Shown piece by piece: positions 1 through 8,215 of a stretch of DNA of 64,000 nt (its first letter is position 1; each line of letters begins with the position of its first letter). The notes below the pieces were generated by a model. That model made no database searches. It was not told where the DNA came from and saw only the letters and a list, made by a program, of their open reading frames with translations. The position numbers were made by a program, and so were the translations under genes. Where the stretch lies: contig JARUPY010000290.1 in NCBI GenBank assembly GCA_029817715.1, positions 1,178,001 to 1,242,000 of the forward strand, in the 5' to 3' direction. The DNA comes from Melastoma dodecandrum (taxonomy: Eukaryota; Streptophyta; Magnoliopsida; Myrtales; Melastomataceae).

Positions 1-2
1 GA

Positions 3-3000
3 GCAGAGCAAGACGGAGATGGTGATGAGTTAGTTCCTTTGGAAACAACGAATCAGGTACTGGAGGAAACCCACCAGTACGAAGATCCATCCCAGTCAAT
101 TCTGGAATGGAGGTTGCCAAATGTCAATGCGAGAGAAATTTATGAAGTATCGAGATTTAGATTTCGATCCACCATAGATATATCGCAGACCGAGGCGACG
201 GCACAAGTCACGAGCACTGAGCTTGAGACTTTGGATATCCCACTCTTGAATGTACAACGCATAAGAGATACTATGCGTAACGCTAGAGGTGTATATAATT
301 ATATACACATTGGGTTGATCCAGATAGGATTAGTCCCGCTGTTTCATTTACCAGCGGATAGTCCTGTGGTAGCAGCAGTGATCGATAAACGTTGGCGAGA
401 GTTTAGAGATCAGCTGATATCAGGTGTACAGGCCAACCTTGCACATGGCCCTGTATGGTTCCAAGTCCATCCAAACTTTATGATGGCTTTGAACGATCGC
501 TGTTTGGGGACTTCATTGACCTTAAGAATCAAGTCGATGAATATGGATCGTATGAATCCCCAGGCCAAGTATTTGGCGTATCACACTAGGGTAATTTACC
601 GATTAGTAAACACCACTAGTCCTGGTGTGAGGAACATCTCTAGACTTACAGAGTTGTTCGAGGAAGGTCATAACAACTACCAACAGTTCCATAGGCGTGA
701 GGTGAATCCATTGGAATTAACCTGGCCAAGGAGTTGGGTTATGACTGAACCTGGTAGTAGCTCTAGGCCCATTAGTGCGGCAAACATCCGACAGAGGGGT
801 AATGAAATTACTCTTATGTTAGGAGATCCGTCAAGGGTCAGTGAAAGAGCTGATAGGCATTTGCCTATGCTTAGCGAAATGGCTGACAGGCATCTGCCTG
901 GGAGGATACCAATCCTGAGAGAGCCGTTCAATAGAACGCCCTCTGAAGTCTCTTCAAGAGCTAGTGATGTGGGAGAGGATGTAATAGTCTCTCGACCAGA
1001 GGTTGCAAGCGCACCTCCACTAATAGAAGAGATGTCTCGAAGATCTGTTGATTCGAGAACCCCGTCACAACATACGGGGAGAATCGTAGGGTATAGACAG
1101 GTATCATTACCAGTCTATGAAGACCCTGTAGATCAAACGAGAGAGGAATCCATAAGGATGTTAAGAGTTACCAATATGGAAAACTCCTTATCTGAAATTC
1201 CTGAAGTTTGTAAGGTTATTGAGCAAATAGCCGAACAAAGGTCTATACCAATAGACGATATCTGGAGGATGATAGAACCATCCCAGAAGGTACCTGAGAA
1301 TATTGGGTTTAGTGTTAGGAAGAAAGACATGAGCACATATGTGGCTCTAACTTTCAAATTTCCTGGATACTATGAGTATTCTCTGGATACTTTGATAGAC
1401 ACTGGGTGTAGCATAACTTGTGCTAGACTCAATGCTCTACCAGATGAGTGGTGGGAACCACTGCAAAAACCCATCCACATGGTTAACGTCGATGGTATGG
1501 CCACAATTGTTGGCCATAAGGCAAGCAACGTGCCTGTCTTTATCGGTGGACAAAAGTTCATCATTAAAGAGATTCTTGCACATCCCTTACTAGAAGCCGA
1601 CATCATAATTGGTAACGCCTTTCTGAAGGGTCAAAAGGAAAACCTTTCTTTTGTGCAGAATGAAAAAGATGTTTCCATCGGTGGGGTAAAGATAAGTATT
1701 CTACAAGAGCCTAGACTTCGGTTAAAATTTGGCTTTTATCCGGTAAAACGGACCGAATACTGTGGTAATATCCCATGTGAAAGAACTTTCAGAGTGCGAG
1801 CTCAACGTGGTGATATACGGTTGGATGAGAACGATTCATGGGAACAAACCCTGTTTTCTCCAACGAATACCAGAAGTTCTAACTGGTATGACGACTTGTT
1901 TCCAAAACAAGAAGTGTGTATGGCTGTCAAGTTAATGGGAACAAAATGGGATAAGTTCCTAATAAAACTAGCCGATAATTTTAGTGAAGATCCACTAAAG
2001 TTATGGACTCGAAATGGCCTAAAGGCTAGATTAGAGTTGAAAGATCCCGGAACCATTATAAGAGCCAGAAACATTACGTATACGGCTGAAATGGTTGAGG
2101 AGTTTGACAAACAAATTCCTGAGTTGCTTGGGAAAGGCTTGATTAGGGACAGTTACAGTCCACATTCTAGTCCTGCCTTTATGGTTATTAATCATGTCGA
2201 GCAGGTGCGAGGAAAAGCACGAATGGTTATAGATTATCGTCAGCTTAACAAAGCTACAAAAGACGATGGCTATAAGATTCCCACTGCGGGAGATTTAATT
2301 GATAGGATAAGTCTGAGCCAACCAAAGTTCTTCTCTAAATTTGACTTGAAAAGTGGATACTGGCAAGTCAAAATGGAGGAAGAGTCGGTTCCTCTAACTG
2401 CCTTCAATGCTCCGCAAGGAATGTTTGAATGGCTGGTAATGCCGTTCGGCCTGAAGAATGCTCCAGGCGTATTTCAGCGCAAAATGGATAATGCTTTCAA
2501 GCAGGTCCGAAAATTTTGTGCGGTCTATATTGACGATGTGCTAATCTACAGTCAGACTGAAGATGAACACATGAGACACCTTGATGAGGTGACTGATGTC
2601 TTCCGGCGAGAGGGCATGATTCTATCAGAGAAAAAGATAGAATGGTTTAGGGAATCAGTTAATTTTCTAGGCATGGAGATTGAGCAGGGAAAAATTAAAC
2701 TGCAAAATCATATTGCTGAGAAAATAATTAATTTTCCTGACAGACTTGAGGATAGAAAGCAAGTCCAGAGATTTTGTGGATGCGCTAACTATGCAAGAAA
2801 GTTTGTGAAAGATCTTTCCAGAGACTTAGGTAGGATTGCGAAGAAAACCTCTTCTACAAATCCTTGGAAATGGGAAGATGAAGACACTCAATCCATTAGA
2901 AGGATTAAAGCAAAGGTAAAAGATTTACCACAACTAGCTTTACCTTCTGATAAGGACGAGTTAGTCTTGGAAGTTGATGCTTCCGAAGAATTTTGGAGAG

Positions 3001-3437
3001 CAGTTCTCAAAATTAGAGGACGCAAACCAGAACCAGTGTGCAAATACTGGTCGGGAAGCTTCAAGGGGCACGAATTACGGTACCCGATACATGAAAAGGA
3101 AGTATTAGCCTTAAAATACAGGATAAAGGCTTTTTACATCTTTTTGGCACCGAAAGAATTTTTAGTGCGCTCTGACTCGACCTATGTAAAAAGGTTTATG
3201 AGTCTGAACCTTAAGGAAGCTAGGCATACTAGGCTCTTAAGGTTGCAGGAATGGTTCAGCTATTTTAAATATGAGGTCGAATACATCAAGTCCGACCACA
3301 ACATAATAGCTGACTCTCTCTCTAGAGAACTTGCAAACACCTCTCTTTCTAAAAACTCTGCAGATGGATCCTGCTGCAAAGAGAAAGATATGCTGGGGAT
3401 GCAAGAAGGAGGGACACTCCCGAAAGGTATGTCCTAA
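3..3437 (+). CDS. Endogenous caulimovirid polyprotein: movement protein, protease, reverse transcriptase, RNase H (5' end cut by window)
   Basis: The frame is open through the left edge of the window, so the true start lies outside; the visible product is over 1,130 residues. Counting from base 39: residues about 1-250 resemble the 30K-type movement protein of plant pararetroviruses (a GPVWFQVHPNF block near 145-155). An aspartic protease motif DTGCS is at 454-458. Reverse transcriptase follows, with FDLKSGYWQV near 768-777 and the YIDDV active site at 830-834. RNase H has acidic residues in VDAS (about 980), HEKE (about 1028) and SDST (about 1051). There is no integrase, which with the movement protein separates it from Ty3/gypsy elements. 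No zinc knuckle lies between movement protein and protease, where many caulimovirids carry their coat domain. No internal stop is seen. It overlaps the next ORF by 74 bases. Genus not assigned. Confidence 0.9.
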   Translation, partial: AEQDGDGDELVPLETTNQVLEETHQYEDPSQSILEWRLPNVNAREIYEVSRFRFRSTIDISQTEATAQVTSTELETLDIPLLNVQRIRDTMRNARGVYNYIHIGLIQIGLVPLFHLPADSPVVAAVIDKRWREFRDQLISGVQANLAHGPVWFQVHPNFMMALNDRCLGTSLTLRIKSMNMDRMNPQAKYLAYHTRVIYRLVNTTSPGVRNISRLTELFEEGHNNYQQFHRREVNPLELTWPRSWVMTEPGSSSRPISAANIRQRGNEITLMLGDPSRVSERADRHLPMLSEMADRHLPGRIPILREPFNRTPSEVSSRASDVGEDVIVSRPEVASAPPLIEEMSRRSVDSRTPSQHTGRIVGYRQVSLPVYEDPVDQTREESIRMLRVTNMENSLSEIPEVCKVIEQIAEQRSIPIDDIWRMIEPSQKVPENIGFSVRKKDMSTYVALTFKFPGYYEYSLDTLIDTGCSITCARLNALPDEWWEPLQKPIHMVNVDGMATIVGHKASNVPVFIGGQKFIIKEILAHPLLEADIIIGNAFLKGQKENLSFVQNEKDVSIGGVKISILQEPRLRLKFGFYPVKRTEYCGNIPCERTFRVRAQRGDIRLDENDSWEQTLFSPTNTRSSNWYDDLFPKQEVCMAVKLMGTKWDKFLIKLADNFSEDPLKLWTRNGLKARLELKDPGTIIRARNITYTAEMVEEFDKQIPELLGKGLIRDSYSPHSSPAFMVINHVEQVRGKARMVIDYRQLNKATKDDGYKIPTAGDLIDRISLSQPKFFSKFDLKSGYWQVKMEEESVPLTAFNAPQGMFEWLVMPFGLKNAPGVFQRKMDNAFKQVRKFCAVYIDDVLIYSQTEDEHMRHLDEVTDVFRREGMILSEKKIEWFRESVNFLGMEIEQGKIKLQNHIAEKIINFPDRLEDRKQVQRFCGCANYARKFVKDLSRDLGRIAKKTSSTNPWKWEDEDTQSIRRIKAKVKDLPQLALPSDKDELVLEVDASEEFWRAVLKIRGRKPEPVCKYWSGSFKGHELRYPIHEKEVLALKYRIKAFYIFLAPKEFLVRSDSTYVKRFMSLNLKEARHTRLLRLQEWFSYFKYEVEYIKSDHNIIADSLSRELANTSLSKNSADGSCCKEKDMLGMQEGGTLPKGMS

Positions 3438-5634
3438 CAAGGGAGAAAGTGAGCATAGTGATGCTGGTTCCGTTTCAGGAACGAAGGCGGCAGTGCTCTG
3501 CTGGCAGTGCAAGCAACTAGGACATCGTTCTTACGAATGTCCCAAGAAGCTGAAAACTGCGGATTCCCAGAAGGGGAAGGCTGAACTTAAGGAGAAAGCA
3601 AAAGCTGACTCCGAGAGTAAGGCGAAACCAGATCTCCAGAAGGAGATGGCTAATCCCAAAGAGGCTGAGGCCAGATCTAAGGGAAAGGCGAAAGAATCCC
3701 AGAAGGGGATGGCTAGATCTAAGGGAAAGGTAATAACCAATCCCAAGGAGAAAGCAAGAGTTTCCCAAGAGGGGAAGACAGATCTGAAGGAGAAGGATAA
3801 CACCAACTCTGAAAGAGATGTGAAGAAAGATCTTCAAAAGAAGATGACAGATCCGAAGGAGGAAAGCTCCAGAAGAGATGTGAAAATGGCAGATCTGAAA
3901 GACAAGGCAAAAGCCGAGTCAGAAGAGAAAGCCAGGAAGAAGAGGAAGGCCAAGAGGCTTGGGTCTTCTGGTCCCAAAGGGGATGATTCTACAAAGGAAG
4001 GTCCTAAGAAGGACGGAAAGGTTGAAGAACCTTGGTGGTCTCCGTTGACCATGGAGCAGTTTAACTACTGCCGAAACCACTTAGCCAAAGAGCAGAAAAT
4101 TTCCATTAATCAAGCTGTGAAATCCTACAAGGCTTTGTTACAAAGCAAGGAGGAACAGAAGGAGAATATGGAAACACAGTATGCTGAGGAAGAGGCTAAG
4201 TTTAAGGCCATAATAGGCGAGCCAATTCAAGTGGTAGACCCTGAACCAAGGGGAGAACCAGAGGAAGCGGCTGCAATGGAGTGTGAACAATACTTCAACT
4301 TTGGAAGTGCTTACGCAGCATTGGAAGGTAATCTCGAAAAGAAGGAAAGCCTTGAGGAAGCAATTCCTATAGGAGACTCAGTCAAAGAGTCTGGTGAGAG
4401 CAGTCACGGTGGTAAAAACCACGATGGCAAAGGCCATGTTGGAAAAAACCAAGAGGATCTAGGAGGATCCTGGTTTTTTGATGAAGACTCATTTGAGGAC
4501 GAGTCCCTAAGTTGGGATGCGGCTGTAGTCTGTGGAGGACTCATGGGTGGCATCAAACATGATGACAAACGCCAGATTGAGTTTTTCGCCAGAAAGACTG
4601 TTGAGTACATCAAAGATCTGGAGTATAAGCTATCGATTATGGCTTCAGGTGAGGAGGAGCTGTCCCGAGTTGAAAAAGAAAGACAGCAGATATTCTCCAC
4701 AACGATGTCTATAATACCGGGGGAAGTTAGAGAGTATGACGTCCCAAGGGTAACAGTAGACATGAGTGAATCCTCTCTTGAGGAAAACACTGTGCTTCAA
4801 CCGTATCTACACTGGATATCGGGGAAGTGGCCGTCTCTGAGAATTCACTCAGATATGGTGGGAGTAGCAGCACCCTACGTGTACGCTGGGTTTGTAGACA
4901 TACTGGAAATCGACAGATCCGATCCAGGATGTATGGAACCCCTGCCTACGTTGGTAAGGTATATACTCGGATGCCTAGGCTACGGACCAAAGTATGCCAC
5001 GGCGTTGATTACTAGCACAATGATGGAAGAGGAAGACCATCCGCAGTATGGGAAGGTGATACTTCAAAATCTGCAAGTATGGGACATCCATCCATGTGAG
5101 AGTAGACGTCTGACGGAACCTCAACGACAGGACCTCGATCAAAGAGGTTTATGGCGGAAATACTACAAGGACAAAACTGTCCGAAAGGCCATAAGGGTTG
5201 AGTTCCTTAAAGATGTGTTAGAGCATGTGTTAGCCCGCAAGGACGAATATTACGTGCTCTGTGATGGTATGGTCACCGTCACGATTCTTCGATCAAATTT
5301 GAGCTTCATCGATGAGCAAGCAGGAGACCGAGGATGGCAGAGAATGCTCGACCTTCTGGATAGTTTCTGGAGGCGAGAGAACTCTGAGCTGCACCTCCGA
5401 ACCGACACCTTCGAGGTTTGGAGCAAGATTGCTGATTTCACCGACAAGACCTTGAATCAGCAAATCGAGCATGACGAGAGAACCCAACAAATTCTCAATG
5501 TGGTTCAAGACCCACCGGGACTCTCGGAGAAAGAAGGAGTTGGCGAAACTTCAAACGCCAACAACAAGGAAGGAGTCTCCCAGGACAAAGAACCAATGCA
5601 GACGGGAGAAAACAACTACATAGAGTTAGACTAG
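3364..5634 (+). CDS. Endogenous caulimovirid ORF2: twin zinc-knuckle protein with Lys/Glu-rich region
   Basis: The ATG at 3364 opens inside the end of the polyprotein in another frame; the product is 756 residues. Two CCHC knuckles (C-x2-C-x4-H-x4-C) stand at residues about 10-23 and 44-57, starting CWGC and CWQC, as in capsid/nucleocapsid proteins that bind RNA. Residues about 65-220 are a low-complexity Lys/Glu/Ser tract with degenerate repeats around KGKAK and NPKEKA. The remaining 500 or so residues look globular, with an acidic stretch near 350-390, and match nothing I recognise. A coat-protein role is inferred from the knuckles and the basic tract. It could combine coat and inclusion-body functions. 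The frame is intact, unlike the second copy of this virus near 58.6-61.3 kb, which does not retain this ORF in the window. Confidence 0.8.
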   Translation: MDPAAKRKICWGCKKEGHSRKVCPNKGESEHSDAGSVSGTKAAVLCWQCKQLGHRSYECPKKLKTADSQKGKAELKEKAKADSESKAKPDLQKEMANPKEAEARSKGKAKESQKGMARSKGKVITNPKEKARVSQEGKTDLKEKDNTNSERDVKKDLQKKMTDPKEESSRRDVKMADLKDKAKAESEEKARKKRKAKRLGSSGPKGDDSTKEGPKKDGKVEEPWWSPLTMEQFNYCRNHLAKEQKISINQAVKSYKALLQSKEEQKENMETQYAEEEAKFKAIIGEPIQVVDPEPRGEPEEAAAMECEQYFNFGSAYAALEGNLEKKESLEEAIPIGDSVKESGESSHGGKNHDGKGHVGKNQEDLGGSWFFDEDSFEDESLSWDAAVVCGGLMGGIKHDDKRQIEFFARKTVEYIKDLEYKLSIMASGEEELSRVEKERQQIFSTTMSIIPGEVREYDVPRVTVDMSESSLEENTVLQPYLHWISGKWPSLRIHSDMVGVAAPYVYAGFVDILEIDRSDPGCMEPLPTLVRYILGCLGYGPKYATALITSTMMEEEDHPQYGKVILQNLQVWDIHPCESRRLTEPQRQDLDQRGLWRKYYKDKTVRKAIRVEFLKDVLEHVLARKDEYYVLCDGMVTVTILRSNLSFIDEQAGDRGWQRMLDLLDSFWRRENSELHLRTDTFEVWSKIADFTDKTLNQQIEHDERTQQILNVVQDPPGLSEKEGVGETSNANNKEGVSQDKEPMQTGENNYIELD

Positions 5635-6223
5635 GACATTTTTGTCGGTCATTAGGACCCCACTAACTTTTGCAATAGTTTAGATTCCTTTTACTTTTGA
5701 GCTGGCAAACAGTGCACAGGCACCAGCTCCTTTGTGTATATATTCACAAGCCCTCTACCTCATTTGGGGAGGCGATCTGAATAGAGAATTTTCTCTCACA
5801 TCTCTCTGAGTTAGAAATTCTTTGATCATCCTCCGGGAACATTAATAAATGATCCGAAAATACCTTAAGGAAGCAAGAGTAAGGTGGTTAAGATTAACCA
5901 AAACAGGTTAAGATTAACGGAAGGCTGGATCGTTCGATCAAAGCCTTGGAAGGATTAAAGCCTAAGGGCCGAAACCTTTGGATGAGGAGTGTCTATATAA
6001 AACCCTCGAGGTAAGGGCATTCGGTGTGACACAGAAGAGCCTCTCCACTAAATTCTCCAAATTTGAGGAATTCTTCACTCTTGAAGATCCATAGCGCGGA
6101 AGCTTGGTGAACCCGTTGAGCTATCCTATCGGCTAAGGTATGATAAACATCCTTTGTGTTGTTTATGTTTTTCTTTTTTGAAAAGAGAAATCTGAGAGAA
6201 GTGCAAGGGCACGAGTCATTCGT
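5635..6223 (+). promoter_or_regulatory. Pararetroviral intergenic region: two TATA boxes and a poly(A) signal
   Basis: This gap follows ORF2 and precedes the small ORF. It holds TATATATT at 5737-5744, AATAAA at 5844-5849, and TATATAA at 5994-6000. In Caulimoviridae the pregenomic promoter lies in the large intergenic region, with a poly(A) signal a short way after the start site, giving a terminally redundant RNA. The first TATA plus the AATAAA about 100 bases later fits that plan; the second TATA is an alternative. Start sites are inferred. Confidence 0.55.
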
Positions 6224-6532
6224 ATGACTGATTGTCCTAACCCAGAGTTGCTCCATTTGGATCACGGGGTTGGCAAGGATTCTGCTACGGGACTACTAAA
6301 CACTGTAGTAGATCGATTGACAAGTATTTCAGCACAAATAACGCAGCTGACTGAGCTTGTGGATAGCTATTCTAAGAAATTGGAAGAGCTGACTCTCTTG
6401 CAGAGTGAATTCGAGGAGTATTTCTTTGAAGGTAAATCCAATCTTGGGTTTGCGGCAAGTTCGAGATACTCTAACGAGTATTCGAGGTTGGCAGAACGCC
6501 GGCGACAAAGACAATTGGGAAAATCATCTTAA
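6224..6532 (+). CDS. Small coiled-coil ORF in the viral leader
   Basis: An ATG-started frame of 102 residues lies between the putative viral promoter and the primer site. Residues about 25-70 have a heptad-like spacing of Leu/Ile/Val (LLNTVVDRLTSISAQI and following), suggesting a coiled coil; the C-terminus is basic (ERRRQRQ). I recognise no family. Its place in the transcript leader, with an ATG and a long open frame for its size, suggests a viral accessory protein, perhaps a virion-associated or leader ORF product. That is inference. Confidence 0.45.
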   Translation: MTDCPNPELLHLDHGVGKDSATGLLNTVVDRLTSISAQITQLTELVDSYSKKLEELTLLQSEFEEYFFEGKSNLGFAASSRYSNEYSRLAERRRQRQLGKSS

Positions 6533-6555
6533 GTTCGATTCCTGTAATTGTTTAT

Positions 6556-6567
6556 TGGTATCAGAGC
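6556..6567 (+). other. Initiator-Met tRNA primer binding site
   Basis: The 12-mer TGGTATCAGAGC is complementary to the 3' end of plant initiator methionine tRNA and is the standard minus-strand primer site of Caulimoviridae. It lies 23 bases after the small ORF stop. It marks nucleotide zero of the viral map, so the integrated copy is permuted relative to the circular genome. Copia elements use the same site, but here the flanking ORFs are viral. Confidence 0.8.
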
Positions 6568-8207
6568 CCGCTTAAGATTTATTTTCGTATAATTGTCTTG
6601 AAGGACTAGTTGGAAGAAAAGAGAAAGTTTTTGGGGCAAAATTGAGGGAAAAAGAAGTGAATAGTGAAACTGCCGTAAATCCGTAATTTTGAAACTCGCG
6701 ACCATAAAACTCAAAATAGTTTCGAAACCAAAGGTAAAAAGGTACAAAGCTCGAGGAGATAAACTATTTAATCATTTCCACTTTCCCTTTCGATTTTGTT
6801 TTTTATCAATTTGACGGAAGGAGCTGCATATGTTATATTTTTTTGTATCGTTACACAAGGATTAATTGAATCTTAGTACCAAATCAAATCACAAAATAAT
6901 GAAAATAAATTAGCAAAAATAATGGAAAAAATATCAACTAAGAAAGTTTAGGGCAATTAAATTTACTTAACTTACTGTTGATCAATTAAATGCTTAGATA
7001 AAATTGTCTTGAGATTTTAATCATGTTCTTCTATAATTTAGACGTATCCTACAATTTATAAAGTCAATTAATTTAATATGAATACAGTCTCTATTAATAT
7101 GTTCTTTAATTTTCCTCTCGAATTAATCTTACACCTCTCGATGCTACGTTAACCGTATTTCAAAAAAATAAACAAGCAAACATATCAAAGAACACTAGAG
7201 TTTCAAATAATTAATTCACGTTCAAAATTATTCTGACAACTCTCGCAAATTTAGCGCCCTAAATAAGAAAATAAATTCAATCTAGAATAAAAAAAACATC
7301 CAAAGTTTAGAAGAAATTAGCAACGACATAGAAATCAAAGAAAATAGATAACGAGCACCCTCCCGATTTGGTTGGTAGTCGCCTCGTCCAAGTCTTCGCT
7401 CGAACCCTAGCCGTCACCTTCTTCTTCTCTTCCGATCAAAAGTCTCAAAATAAAAAAATATATATGAAAAAGAATCTCTCCTAATTAAGCTATCATAGGA
7501 AATATATAGTTTCCCTTAAAAGATTTCTGAATATTCTAAAAGATTCTAAAAAGATCTAAGAAAATAAAATAAAACCTAAGAAAACTAAAGAGGGTAATTA
7601 GTGATGCTCTTTCTCTCTAAATCGTAATATTGAGGAAGATTTCGTAGTTGTTGGATAAGATCTTATACAGATTGACTACCATCGTGTCCCTCATGCGGAA
7701 GTATCCTACTCTCAATAGATTCCCCAAGGACACGTCCTTCAAATTCGACGGTCGTGTCCTTCTGCTCTCTATGATGCGCTGGTACTGGAAGGTCGCATCC
7801 TTGAGGTTGGAGGACGCGTCTTCCGCTAATATGTGAATTTCTCCACTTTATCATTTTTCATTCATTTTCCATTTGCCCATCTCCTCATTTACTTTCACCA
7901 AATTAAAAAAATCAAAACAAATCAAAGATGCATGAACTAGTTTCCACTTAATCTCAAAACAAACTAAAAATCTAATAAAATAACAAAGACCGACTTAACA
8001 CCAAACTAAACTATAAATATGACAAAAACTATAAAAAACTAACATCAACTCGCATACTAGCCTTGTAAAGGTGCTATTAAGAGTACCAAATAACTCTACT
8101 TTCATAGAGTTATCAATTATTTTTCTAATTTCAATTTTAAGTAAAAATACTTTTCATTCGTGTTGAAAATTTTTAAATTAGGTAAAAAAAAATAGAGTTT
8201 TGTACGT
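6568..8207. other. Viral edge and AT-rich intergenic DNA
   Basis: The first 200 or so bases after the primer site may still be viral leader; the sequence then turns AT-rich near 6790 without a clear junction. No credible gene is seen. Bases about 7640-7840 are less AT-rich and repeat short GTGTCC / ACGCGTC words, as in fragments of old LTRs, but I cannot assign them. Confidence 0.4.
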
Positions 8208-8215
8208 ATGTACAT

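Noticed and set aside
3..3437. Reading the first polyprotein as Ty3/gypsy pol
   Set aside because: There is no integrase, a movement-protein block is present, and an initiator-Met primer site with a caulimovirid-type intergenic region follows.
3517..4052. Several minus-strand open frames rich in Leu, Ser and Phe
   Set aside because: They are antisense readings of the Lys/Glu-rich repeat tract of viral ORF2 (AAG/GAG codons read as CTT/CTC), with no domain of their own.
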